Shown here: positions 52,226 through 62,307 of the stretch, in pieces
How the letters are laid out: every line of letters starts with the position of its first letter
How positions within the stretch are numbered: position 1 is the first letter of the stretch
NCBI GenBank assembly: GCA_023053575.1
Contig: JAKZAP010000016.1
Coordinates: forward strand, 20,230,030 to 20,294,029
Origin: Branchinecta lynchi
Taxonomy: Eukaryota > Arthropoda > Branchiopoda > Anostraca > Branchinectidae
Reading direction: 5' to 3'
Length of the DNA: 64,000 bases
Position numbers and translations under genes: made by a program
Notes under the pieces: model-generated
What the model was told of the DNA's origin: nothing
Databases searched by the model: none
Seen by the model: the letters and a program-made list of their open reading frames with translations, nothing else

Positions 52226-54302
52226 GTTATTAAAGGTTAACTTCAGACATCGAGGTTGCTATACCGATATGAACGAAGATGGAGGTTTTTTTTTATTAAA
52301 ATTTTATTTTAGTAAAGTAGCAACACAAGCCTGCTGTAGACCTAATAAATGACTACTGTTGGGACCCAAGCACTTTAGTTTCTGCCAATATAGTCTTTTA
52401 CTTTTTTGGCGATTCAGATGCCATCTAGCGGTCATTAAACTCTACTACAGATCTACTAAAATGACTCTAGGGATCGTGGAAGTAAAAAGTAAATAATAAC
52501 AAACCAAGCGTGGAGGCTTCTGAGATAATTCCAGAAGAAAAGCATTGACTAATCCTGAATAACTAGCCTTTGCAAAGTAAGGAATAGTAGGATGTTGTTT
52601 CAGTTGACAAGCTGTATTTTCAGTGGAAATCTGATTGTGTCAAGGTATGACCCAGGGCAAAAACTGGTTGTGTATGTGAGTAAGATGTTCTGTCTTCTTT
52701 TAATGGTCAATAACTAGCTTTTGGAAATCAAGGGATAGTAGGATGTTGTCTAAGTTGACAAGGTGTATTTCGAGTGGTAATCAGACTGTGACAAGCTGTG
52801 ACCTAGGGCAGAGACTGGTTGTCTAAGAGAGCACCATGTTCTGTTATTTTTCAACATTTATTATATTTCTTATTTTATTTTTTGTAGAATGTTTTAAGTA
52901 TTTTTTTATTTTACTGAAACTATTTATTTTTTAATTAATTTTTTGTGAAACGTCAGCTTCTATTTTTCAGTATTTGAGAAAAAGTGCTCGATGAAATCAG
53001 TATTTTAGCAAAGTGCTGGATGAACATCTGCGGAGGCTGTTACGGCTTCGTATCAGCCTCTCTGGAGGATGATACGAGGTCGTAACAGTGGGACATAAGA
53101 AGATATACATTGCATACCTGTTCGAGAAAGATTATTAAAGGTTAACTTAGACATCGAGGTAGATATCGGATTACAAATTTCTCGATCAGGTGTGAATGCA
53201 TATCTTCCTATGTCCCACAGAGACTTATATTATGAGAATTACTTTTGTGGAGGTTGCGACGACCTCTTAATATCCTCCAAAGAGGCTGACACGAAGCCGC
53301 ATCAGTCTCAGCAGATCTTCATCGAGAAATTTTCCTCAAATACTGAATTCACCGAGCATTTTTCCTCAAATACTGGAAAGTAGGTGACCTCCAAAAAATA
53401 AATTAAAAACAAACATAAAGCACTTGAGAGATTATAGAAAAAATAAAATAAATACTGAAAAAAAAAAAAAATTCTTACTCTCTTAGACAACCAGCCTATG
53501 CCCTAGGTCATACCTTCTAACAATCAGATTTCCAGTGAAGATACAGCTTGTCAACTGAAACAACATCATACGGTCCCTTGCTTTCCAAATGCTAGTGATT
53601 CAGCATTGAACCACTGTCTTTATTCTCGAATTTTTCTTGTTTCTCAAAAGCCAACAAGGGGTTTTGTCATTTTTTACTTTTTACTTTCACCACCCCTAGA
53701 GTGGTCATTTTCCTAGATCTTCAGTAGGCTTTCACGACAGCTAGATGGCATCTGAATCGCCAAAAAAGTACAAGAATCTATTGGTAGAAACCAAAGTGCT
53801 CGGGTCAGCAGTCGTCATTCTATAGTTAACATACCAATTGATATTTAGAGCGTGTTCCATCCTACTTACCGTAGTTACTACGCATGACGTCACGAATTCT
53901 GGCTTTTCGCCGTCAAGGCTGGAACGATTTTTCTATTTTCCAGCAGGATCTCACGCCAGGGGCGAATCCGACCAATCACGTTACAGAGATGCGTAGTTAC
54001 TACGCTTACTACGGTCCCGAGCATGGTAAGCAAATAGTAACTATTAGTTACTATTCCGACTAGGTTGGAACGGTCAGCGTAGTAACTTTTCATGAGGATG
54101 GGACGGAAATAGTAACTTTTGTTAGAAGGGTGGAACACGCTCTTAATATAGGCTACCTATTGATATTAAAAAATATCAACCTTCGGCTCGGTAGAATTTT
54201 TCATGACCTACCTCGCCTTCAGCTCGGATAGGCTATTTTCAAAAGCCGTCTCAATGTAATTGTCCGATATCAACCTCGATGTCTGAAGTTAACCTTTAAT
54301 AA
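52226..54302. mobile_element. Foldback element, 2.1 kb
   Basis: The ends are a perfect 32-bp inverted pair (52,226-52,257 and 54,271-54,302: GTTATTAAAGGTTAACTTCA... and its complement). Long imperfect arms follow, such as GCGATTCAGATGCCATCTAG (52,411) against CTAGATGGCATCTGAATCGC (53,741), and GTTGACAAGCTGTATTTTCAG-like words (52,600 and 52,760) against 53,540-53,570. The centre is itself palindromic (GTCGTAACAGTGGGACATAA at 53,082 against 53,205-53,250), and a third partial copy of the end word lies at 53,133. ORFs inside are short and none is transposase-like. MITE-3 copy 1 interrupts the right arm. Confidence 0.75.
53848..54142. mobile_element. MITE-3 copy 1 (TTA target)
   Basis: The ends are GAGCGTGTTCCATCCTAC and GGGTGGAACACGCTC. 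TTA is duplicated at 53,845-53,847 and 54,143-54,145. It is 295 bp, with GTAGTTACTACGC and AGTAACTATTAGTTACT words inside. The second copy at 61,612-61,916 has the same ends, the same TTA flanks and the opposite orientation. A TTA (TWA) duplication fits PIF/Harbinger. The 82-codon ORF here belongs to the MITE and is not a gene. Confidence 0.88.
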
Positions 54303-54339
54303 CTTCTCTCGAATATGTATAATAATACAAAGCAAGAGA

Positions 54340-54705
54340 AAAGGCTTTCGCCTCTAAATAACTCTAAGAAATTTTGAGTAGTCGAACTGATCAGAGTTAA
54401 AAATCTCATCAACAATGCACTTAAAACTATTGATCGATTCAGCATTAACCGCATCTTCGGTAAGGCTGTTCTAAGGATCAACAATTCTGTTGCCAAAACC
54501 CCACTTAAAAACGTCCTTGTGGAATCTTGACTTTGTAAGCTTGTACGCGTGCCCCCGATGATGACGGTTAATGCTGATTCTTACTAAATCAGTCACTTCA
54601 AAATTGTCATAACTTCCATTGATTAATTTGAATGTTTCAATCAGGTCTCCTCTAAAAAATCTGTATGCAATGGAGGCTAATCTTCCTAATCTTGGCTAAT
54701 CTTCA
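54340..54705 (-). pseudogene. Non-LTR reverse transcriptase C-terminal tail
   Basis: On the minus strand one nearly open frame reads LGRLASIAYRFFRGDLIETF, KLINGSYDNFEVTDLV, NRHHRGHAYKLTKSRFHKD, FKWGFGNRIVDP, a stop, then NSLTEDAVNAESINSFKCIV. The RRGDLIETFKxxNG, RGHxxKL and RVVxxWNSLPExVVxAxSxNxFK motifs are the standard C-terminal tail of CR1/L2/Rex-type elements. The expected Trp of WNSL is replaced by the stop. Only this tail remains. Confidence 0.8.
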
Positions 54706-55082
54706 CAACTTGGCTAATCTTCCTATACTGCACATCTTCCTATAGCCGACGGAAGTTACGTTGTACGTAGAAATACTCTTTCAAACAAATTTGGAGCTAA
54801 GATAACGTGTTGTCCCCAGATGATGAATCTATTCCCCCCTCCCCTCCCGTCTTCCGTGCGTCGGTCCGAAAGAATACTAGCAACAACTCTTCCCCATATC
54901 CCGCTAATTCTTCTACCTAATTTTTACGTAGTTTCATTCCATCATTTATTTCTGGTAATTTCTTGTAAGTGTATTAGTTAAATTGTTTCTTGTGTGTCTG
55001 TGTATTTTATAAATTTGTATTCCTTTTCTAGCTTTTAGCCATTCGGAGTAGGCTAAACTTGATTGATTGAAGTTATAACTAG
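54706..55082 (+). mobile_element. Possible non-LTR 3' end with (TTGA)n tail
   Basis: Near the right edge GCTTTTAGCCATTCGGAGTA is followed by GGCTAAACTTGATTGATTGA at 55,053-55,070, like the tail of relic 1 at 16.9 kb. The remainder, with CTTGGCTAATCTTCC repeated three times at 54,685-54,735, is unassigned. Confidence 0.4.
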
Positions 55083-55084
55083 AC

Positions 55085-55144
55085 CTACGTTGCCGGGGCA
55101 ACGTGAAGTGTTGCCGCAACCTTTGTCCGGCTTCGCCGACTAAA
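55085..55144. repeat. Cluster of small hairpins next to Rep-D
   Basis: ACGTTGCCGGGGCAACGT (perfect 7-bp arms) is followed by GTGTTGCCGCAAC and GTCCGGCTTCGCCGAC within 60 bp, directly before the Rep-D terminal hairpin. The arms share the GTTGC core with the terminus. Confidence 0.65.
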
Positions 55145-58100
55145 GTGTTGCGAGAGCAACACTTTGGTTTTGTTTCTTCGCTGTCGGTTAAATGCTGAAA
55201 TTGTCAACTTATCGAAGCTTTTAAAATGGTATGTTCTAAAAAGAATAATCACATGATCAAAAGCTGTTCTTTAGCGTTGTAAAACCAACAACAAAACAAT
55301 ATCGGAAGAAGGGACTAAATTGACTTGGCGGTCAGTGTGACTTTATCCTTTTCAATCAAAACTTGGAACAATATCTTATATAATCTAGTTGGTATTATAA
55401 AGCTATCCGTAACGTTTCAGGATTAAAATACCATAGATGACACTATTAATTATTACAAAACTACCTTATTGTTTTAGATTACCGTATCGTTTGTACCCGT
55501 TGTGTAAACAGTTAATCCTCGGTTATAGCGATAGACCATCAATACAAACTTTCTTACCGTTATATTTACAGATATCGAATACAATGTGCACCAATTTTCA
55601 AAAATTTCTAGCCCCTCGTGAACCGATTCTTACTTACAAGTCCCTCTCCCGTGATTGACATCAAATTCATCGGAACAAATAATGGATACACCAGCTATTA
55701 AAAGTTGCGAACCCCTCATCGCTGAAGATGATTATAGCATAAAAGCCGTTTTGGCTTTTTGGGAACAAAATTGTTCTTACCATCTAATACACCTGATACA
55801 AATAACAGGTATACCAACTAGTAAAAGCTGCAAACTCCTCATTGCCGAAGATGATTATGAGCTAACAGTCGACTGTCGCTTACAAGTCCCTTACATGTCT
55901 CACAACTGGTATCGCCTATTTTTGGTTTCAGTGTGTACCTTACTCCTGAAGTTGTCAACCCCTTGAAACTTTCAAACTGGTTTATCTCATGAAGGATTTT
56001 TGTTCAAAAAAATGGATGACATATACTTTGATCAGCTCATCAAGGGCATCGATTGCCCTAACCACAACAAAAGAATATCGGAAAAAGGGACTAAATTGAC
56101 TTTGCAGTCAGTTGAACTTAATCCTTTTCAATCGTAGACATCGTGACGGATGAAAACTTGGAACAATATCCTATATAATCTAGTTGGTATTATAAAGCTA
56201 TCCGTAACTTTTCAGGATTAAAATACCATAGATGACACTATTAATTATTACGAAACTACCTTGTTTTACATTATCGTTTGTACCCGTTGCGAAAACAGTA
56301 AATCCTAGGATACAGCGAGAGACCATCGATACAAACTTTCTTACCGTCAGTTTTATATAAATCGAATACAATGTGCAACAATTTGCACAAATTTCTAGCC
56401 CCTCGTGCACCGATTCTACTGACAAGTCCCTTTCCCGTGATAGACATCAAGTTCACCGGATAAAAATAATGGGTACACCGGCTAGCAAAAGTTGCAAACC
56501 CCTCATCGCTGAAGATTTTTGTAGCACAACAGCCTATTATTACTGACAAGTCCCTTGCATGTCTTACAATTGGGAACCTAATTGTTCTTACCATCAAATG
56601 ATAGGTACGCCAACTAGCGAAAGCTGCAAACCCCTCATTGCCGAAGATGATTATGAGCTAACACTCGACTGCCGCGTACAAGTCCCCTACATGTCTCACA
56701 ACTGGTATCACCTATTTTTGGTTTCAGTGTGTACCTTACTACTGAAGTTGTCAACCCCTTGAAACTTTCAAACTGGTGTACCTCATGAAGGAATTTGTGT
56801 ATCAAAAAATGGATGACATATACTTTGATCAGCTCATCAGCGGCTATCGATTGCCGTCGAAAAAAAAAATTCTACCTGTCTTAGTTCAAAAGTGGACTTT
56901 TTGCCGTAGGCCAACTTTCTAACGTCACCACTTAGAAAGGAGCGAAGGATAAGCTCTAGTTTCTTTAGCAATGAGATAACTTCTAAAGTTTAAGAGGTAC
57001 ATCTGATACCATTTCTCTACCGCAAACCCAAGTGCAAAAAAACGAATGATAAACTCAGCTGAAATCGCGTACACAAATGGAACCAAATTGTTCTTACCAT
57101 CAAATACACCGGAAACAAATAACAGGTACACCAACTAGCAAAAGCTGCTAGGCCCTCATTACCGAAGATGATTATGAGCTAACAGTCGACTGTTGCTTAA
57201 AAGTCCCCTACATGGCTCATAACTGCTATCGCCTATTTTTGGTTTCAATGTACCTTACTACTGAAGTTGTCAACCCCTTTGAAATTTTCAAACTGGTGTA
57301 TCTCATGAAGGAATTTTTGTACCAAAAAATGGATGACATATACTTTGATCAGCTCATCAGTGGCTATCGATTGCCGTCGAAAAAAAAATTCTACCTGTCT
57401 TAGTTCAAAAGTTGACTTTTTTGCCGTAGGCCAACTTTCTAACGTCACGACTTAGAAAGGAGCAAAGGATAAGCTCTAGTTTCTTTAGCAATGAGAGAAC
57501 TTTTAAAGTTTAAGGGGCACATCTGATACCGTTACTCTACCGCAAACCCAAGTGCAAAAAAAAAAAATTATAAACTCAGCTGGAATCGTCGCAGACATGG
57601 ACAGAAACAATAGATGGCAGCACTTTCGGACCCATGGGAAAAAGCCACTTTTTTGTCTCTGTAGATTTTTCTATTTATCACTCAAAGAAGATATGTTGGC
57701 TGTGGGGCCGGGTAACTGCCGCATATACTTAACACTTATAGATTTTAGTCCATCTTCAATTTGAAACTGGTGCCTGCCTGCTAGCGTGCTAAAACGGAGC
57801 TTTCCACTCGAAAGCAGAAACATGGTTTGATGAAACGAAAGGTTCGCTACACAACTTGAGATGGTCCTCTCCGACATAGGCTATACAACTCCACTTCACT
57901 TCGCAAACCGTAGGCTCTGGCTCGAGGACAAGCAAAAACCATCCTTATTGGCCCCAGGCAAGAGTTCTACGGAGCTTTCCAAAATGTAATGTTATATTCA
58001 TCAATCCGGCCTAAGGTCCAAACTTTCCGTAAAAACCGCACAGGTTAGACCCTTCCCGGTTACCAGGAGTAAAATGAAATCGGAGTCATAGGAAAAAAAA

Positions 58101-58153
58101 AAAAAAAAAAAAAAAAAAACGAGGAGAAAACCAAAGTGTTGCTCTCGCAACAC
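55145..58153. mobile_element. Rep-D element with hairpin-bearing inverted ends, 3.0 kb
   Basis: The left end is GTGTTGCGAGAGCAACAC plus TTTGGTTTTG. The right end is CAAAACC..AAAGTGTTGCTCTCGC plus AACAC; together they form an inverted pair of about 25 bp that itself contains a 7-bp-arm hairpin. Three large internal repeats follow, marked by GATGACATATACTTTGATCA at 56,014, 56,812 and 57,332 and AACTGGTATCGCC(T)ATTTTTGG at 55,904, 56,699 and 57,220. They encode nothing stable, although SCKPLIAEDDYELTVDC and VPYMSHNWYRLFLVS recur in one frame. A long A run at 58,093-58,119 precedes the right end. The fragment at 40,021-40,590 is a second copy of the right part. Confidence 0.75.
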
Positions 58154-58480
58154 AATACGATTATCTTAATACAGGAAGTTAGCGGTAGATATAGCCAGGA
58201 ACAAATAATCCGATAGAGCCTCCGTCTCCCTAACTCTGTACTATGACTATGCGGAGTCGAGTATTTCCCCGTACTTTTTCCGCTGTCAAGACTGCCCTAC
58301 AATTAATTAAATTCCGTATTTCTTCCATTCTCCAACCGCTGCAAACAGACACTCGCTCCCTCTTTGATGTGGTGAATAGAGGAAGTTGGAGGTGGCAGGG
58401 CGTAAGGGGCTTATATTTATAACGGGTGATGTGGTCGGGATCATGTTTAAAGGATGTCCATGGTGTGGGTATCATCTGTA
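58154..58480. other. No recognisable gene
   Basis: An 81-codon minus ORF at 58,230-58,475 has no family resemblance and abuts a retrotransposon tail. Confidence 0.4.
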
Positions 58481-58760
58481 AGTAAGTAATTTATTTATGA
58501 CCCGCCATTTTGAAAAGAGAAAATAAAGAAAATAAACAAAACACATAAATACACAGAAAGACACTTAATTTTCAATCTTCAGTCAGGAAGCAGTGGACGA
58601 CGTCATGCGCTGGTTGGGCCCTGTTGTCCGTGATTTTTGAATGTGATGAGGAAACATCCAAAGGGGTAACACTTGCATCTTGAATTTCTCCATCAATGTA
58701 TGGTTATGACATAATTTCTGTATTATTAGTTTTCTTAATAGTTCTTAATAAATGAAATAA
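58481..58760 (-). mobile_element. Non-LTR 3' end with (ACTT)n tail
   Basis: On the minus strand: TCTTTTCAAAATGGCGGGTC, ATAAATAAATTACTTACTTAC. The same 3' end (TTTTCAAATGGCGGGTCAG, AAATAAATTACTTACTTAC) is found in plus orientation at 59,590-59,634, so two copies of one family lie 1.1 kb apart in opposite directions. Confidence 0.65.
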
Positions 58761-58984
58761 TTTGAGCTCTTGGGATCAGTATTAGTAAGAACAAAAACCA
58801 CATCTTTTCGTGGTTCACCGACATCCTCTTGTCGCTTTTCAAGACTCTTGTTATTTGGACTTTGGTTTAACCATGTATTTATTTATATTTATTTAAACTA
58901 GGATACGACCAACTAGGGTCAAACAAATGACAAAATAAGTAACAAATACTGCATAATATAAATTAAAAAAATAAATAAAACAAA
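58761..58984. other. No recognisable feature
   Basis: AT-rich gap without recognisable features. Confidence 0.35.
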
Positions 58985-59252
58985 ATTTCAGCACATCAAC
59001 CTGGAGAGAACCCACAATAAAGTAGGGTACCCCACGACAGCCAAATTGGCAAACTCAGCCGCATATGGGAACCCGCCATCACCAGAAGGAGAGGATTCTC
59101 AGCGCGCAGAATCCGTGTCTGAAGTCATAGGGCAGATGGAAGACCAAAACACGGAAGACCTTCACCAACAAACATACCTGAAGCACTACAATTCCAAGAG
59201 GAGTTTGATATTTGAGGTTGGCGATTACGCAGTAAACAGAATAGGAATTTGA
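58985..59252 (+). pseudogene. ORF with an integrase C-terminal-like end
   Basis: The frame is open from about 58,990 and reads PPSPEGEDSQRAESVSEVI, then TYLKHYNSKRSLIFEVGDYA and a stop at 59,252. The KHYNxKR...FEVGD pattern resembles the region before the GPY/F module of Ty3/gypsy-type integrases. There is no catalytic domain, LTR or primer-binding site nearby, so this is a hint only. It might be an ORF of the neighbouring non-LTR element. Confidence 0.3.
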
Positions 59253-59377
59253 TGTGAAGCCCGAGGCGGGCAGATGATTTTTAAGATGTCGAGACGATCC
59301 TGTATATTTATTGGAGAGACATATATATTTTCTACGGAAGAAGGAGTTGTAGAGGATGAAAAGATGCTTTTTTAAGT

Positions 59378-59634
59378 ATGCGAAGCACCTGTTTTATTTG
59401 CCAATGCCACAGCTACATGCTAACGGAGCGTTTCGAAGTTAAAGATGCAAGCGTCATACTTTTGGAAATTTCGTCGGCTATGCCAAAAAACTTGGCACTC
59501 TACATTCTTTCCTGGCCGATGAATGAAAAGTGTGTATTGTATCTGTTGTGTTTTATTGAACTATTTTATTTTATTTGACATATTCCGCTTTTCAAATGGC
59601 GGGTCAGAAATAAATTACTTACTTACTTACTAAT
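59378..59634 (+). mobile_element. Non-LTR 3' end with (ACTT)n tail
   Basis: An open frame with LYILSWPMNEKCVLYLLCFI and ELFYFI-stop runs into TTCCGCTTTTCAAATGGCGG, GTCAGAAATAAATTACTTAC and further TTAC units ending at 59,634. The coding tail followed by a microsatellite end is what a 5'-truncated retrotransposon leaves. The 59,046-59,252 ORF may belong to the same copy. Confidence 0.55.
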
Positions 59635-60268
59635 ATGTGTATCCAAGCAATTAATAGTAAGTGTCAAAGAAAAGAAAACCCTAAACGAAAGACTACGATC
59701 CATATACGCCTTCGAAGGTTGGCTACCTTCTAATGTTCTTAAGTCGTAGACTACCGGTTATTTTATTTTTGTGGTTTACTTTCTTGACGACCCTTTTCGT
59801 TATCGACGGTTCTCCTAACCCTCATTTTCTGTCCCAGTACCCTGATCCCTGGATACTCCGGGACATACTTGAGGGTACTTGGGACATAGTTCTTTTTTCG
59901 GACCGGATCAATTTCGCAAACCTCCGCACGGCGCCACAACCGACGTCGGATCCGGCCCGGGCCTCATTTAGAACATAACATCTTCAATTAACTCACCATG
60001 ATAAAAATCATCTTCTGCCATTGGAATTCCATACGTAATTGCAAGGACCTTCCGAGTATCAATATCGAACAGTATTAGAAACGTTCATCTAACCACTGGG
60101 AGTAAAGAGTAATAACATCTTCGGTTCAAGTAGCCCTATCCCAGAGCGATCTAGTAACATATATGATATAGTACCCAGAGCGATATAGTAACCTATATGT
60201 CTGTCAGAGGTCATATCTGTGACATCCTCTATTACAGGTTTGTTTCCTTCCCCGACGTTGACCCAGAA
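59635..60268. other. Unassigned; ORF with leader-like start
   Basis: An 81-codon ORF at 59,733-59,978 (+) begins with a hydrophobic stretch (RLPVILFLWFTFLTTLFVI) that looks like a signal peptide or membrane segment and then has PDPWILRDILEGTWDIVLFS. Shortly after it, IKIIFCHWNSIRNCKDLPS resembles the first strand of a non-LTR endonuclease. Neither is long enough to identify. Confidence 0.3.
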
Positions 60269-60269
60269 G

Positions 60270-60365
60270 ATTGACGGCCTGACGAGGACCCTTGCCAAGA
60301 AGGGCCGAAATATCGCTAAAGAAGAATCGTAGCTGACGTATATCCGTTGTAAACATTGTTTGAAT
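60270..60365 (+). mobile_element. Penelope-like terminal fragment
   Basis: CTGACGA (60,279-60,285), GGACCCTTGCCAAGAAGGGCC and GAAATATCGC are followed by GTAGCTGACGTATATCCGTT and GTAAACATTGTTTGAATAC. It corresponds to the sequences at 23.3 and 24.3 kb. Confidence 0.45.
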
Positions 60366-60698
60366 ACATTTTTGTGGTTATTTTGTGTATTTGTCTCGTG
60401 TATTTGCCAAAGCTGTTGACGAATTAATAAGGAGTAGGGAAACAATCTCGAGAAGAAAACAAATAGAACCCCAAAGTAATCGCACGACAAGATAAAGCAA
60501 ATAAATTGCATTTTATGTGATGGCACTTGAGAATGGAGTTAAATCCGCTTTCACATTGACGAGTCGTTGCGTATCAGTTGCGTATGCGTCGTTGCGTACA
60601 GTTTGCGCAGCGTATCTTTCATACCTGCGGGAGAAGCTTTTGCGCTGGATGCATTTTCCTTTCTAGGTTTCTTCTGCTAAATCTTAATTTCTTTCAAT

Positions 60699-61047
60699 AC
60701 ACTGTCTTATGTTTCATAACAGATAGCGTATAACACTTTCAAGAATAACACCTTTTCACTTAGAAATAAAGTGTTATGACCAATTTAGTTTACACTATTT
60801 CGTGCCTAGATCTCCAACCACACCTTCAATTGCTAAAAATACTAACGGGAACGAAAGAAATATAAGAGATAACATCCCAAAGTGTTATCTTTTGAAAACG
60901 CGCATCCTTCTGCTGTTGTTATGTAACTTCTGACAGTGTAGTACGAAATAGTATAAACTTAACTGGTCATAACACTTTATTTCGAAGTGAAAAGATGTTA
61001 TTCTTGAAAGTGTTATGCGCAATCTATTATGAAACTTCTGACAGTGT
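60699..61047. mobile_element. MITE-6 copy 2
   Basis: The ends are ACACTGTCTTATGTTTCATA and TGAAACTTCTGACAGTGT. AAT lies on both sides (60,696-60,698 and 61,048-61,050). Arms of about 70 bp are almost fully inverted (ATAACACTTTCAAGAATAAC at 60,730 against 60,995-61,015), separated by about 140 bp. The copy is related to 14,271-14,525 through its termini. Confidence 0.75.
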
Positions 61048-61138
61048 AATAGCAAGTTTTTATTCATCATCAGCATGCTTTGCACTTTTTTAGAAACTTC
61101 CATTTTCCACTTACAAATCTGATGCGTACGCGTCGACG

Positions 61139-61582
61139 CAACGCAAGAATAGAACTTGGTTCTGACTTTTTCAACTATTTCTGGAAGAAGGACGTATTCC
61201 GGGATTTTGCTTATGGTACAAGAAACTGTAATTGGCCGATAGCTTTTGCAAAGGTCCGCACTTTCCCTCGCTTAATCACCGATGTTATAGTACCCAAGAG
61301 GAAACTATTCGGAACCAATGTGAGAGGTACTCAAACTGGTGCATTGCGTCGAAGCAACGCAAGAATAGAACTTGGTTCTGACTTTTTGACTGACTTTTTT
61401 TTAACTATTTCTGGAGAAGGACGTATTCCAGGATTTTGCTTTTAGTACAAGAAACTGTAATTGGCCGATAGCTTTTGCAAAGGTCCGCATCTTTCCATCG
61501 CTTAATCACCGATGTTATAGTACCCAAGAGGAAACTATTCGGAACCAATGTGAGAGGTACAAATTGGTGCATTGCGTCGAAG
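61139..61582 (+). repeat. 225-bp tandem duplication
   Basis: Two units (about 61,139-61,361 and 61,362-61,582) begin GCAACGCAAGAATAGAACTT and end GGTGCATTGCGTCGAAGCAA. They differ by small indels, for example an extra TTGACTGACTTTTTT in the second. No protein is encoded consistently in both. Confidence 0.75.
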
Positions 61583-61611
61583 CAAGCACGACGCAGAGGT
61601 TGCGTAGCTTA

Positions 61612-61916
61612 GAGCGTGTTCCACCCTCCTAACAATAGTTACTATTAGTTACTATTTCCGTTCCGTCCTCACGAAAAGTTACTACGCTGACCGTTCCAAC
61701 CTTGTCGGAATAGTAACTAGTAGTTACTATTTGCTTACCATGCTCGGGAGCGTAGTAAGCGTAGTAACTACGCATCTCTGTAACGTGATTGGTTGGATTC
61801 ACCCCTGGCGTGAGATCCTGCTGGAAAACAGAAAAATCGTTCCAGCCTTGACGGCAAAAAGCCAGAATTCGTGACGTCATGCGTAGTAACGACGGCAAGT
61901 AGGATGGAACAGGCTC
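61612..61916. mobile_element. MITE-3 copy 2 (TTA target)
   Basis: The ends are GAGCGTGTTCCACCCTCC and GATGGAACAGGCTC. TTA is duplicated at 61,609-61,611 and 61,917-61,919. It is 305 bp and about 90% identical by eye to copy 1 in the reverse orientation. The 89-codon minus ORF within it is not a gene. Confidence 0.88.
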
Positions 61917-61947
61917 TTAGTGTGAAAGGCTCAAAGCGTCAATAGTT

Positions 61948-62307
61948 GCGTTTTTGATCCGAATTCTCCGTTCCGAATTCTCGCTTCTGAATTCTCGATT
62001 CTCGTACAAATTACCGTTTTGCTCCTCTGACTTCTCCGTTCTCGCTTTTGACAAAAACACTAATTTTGCAACTTGTCGCAACCCGGTATACGTGTATATG
62101 CATACTGAACACCCGAACTCTGTTGACCAATCAGGGAGGAGAACGGAGAGAGGAGAATCGACAATTCACCATCGCAGCAATTTCTCGATTCTGCAGAATC
62201 GCGAGGCTTTCCCCGTTCTCGATTCTGATAAAAACGCAAGAAAAAGAGAATTCACTTCATCTGAATAGTCCAAAAACGCGAAATAGGAGAATTCGGATCA
62301 AAAATGC
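61948..62307. mobile_element. MITE-7 (GATCCGAATTCTCC ends)
   Basis: The left end GCGTTTTTGATCCGAATTCT and the inverted right end AGAATTCGGATCAAAAATGC form a 20-bp near-perfect pair. Inside, words such as GAATTCTCGATTCTCG and CCGTTCTCGATTCTG recur in both senses. It is 360 bp and non-coding, and no second copy is seen in the window. Target duplication is unclear. Confidence 0.7.

Larger units (their letters stand above)
60545..61925. mobile_element. Composite MITE region with GTTGCGT-rich ends
   Basis: The left side (GCTTTCACATTGACGAGTCG, then GTTGCGTATCAGTTGCGTA) and the right side (GACGCAGAGGTTGCGTAGC, then TTAGTGTGAAAGGC) are imperfectly inverted, which suggests one large non-autonomous element. 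MITE-6 copy 2, a 225-bp tandem duplication and MITE-3 copy 2 lie inside it. The outer boundaries are approximate. Confidence 0.45.

Noticed and set aside
53890..54138. 82-codon ORF (and the 89-codon one at 61,629)
   Set aside because: Both lie entirely inside MITE-3 copies with defined ends. The shared frame reflects shared DNA, not a gene.
55655..57403. Gene encoding repeated IAEDDYEL segments
   Set aside because: The three internal Rep-D repeats each carry stops and frame differences. The apparent peptide repeat follows from DNA duplication.
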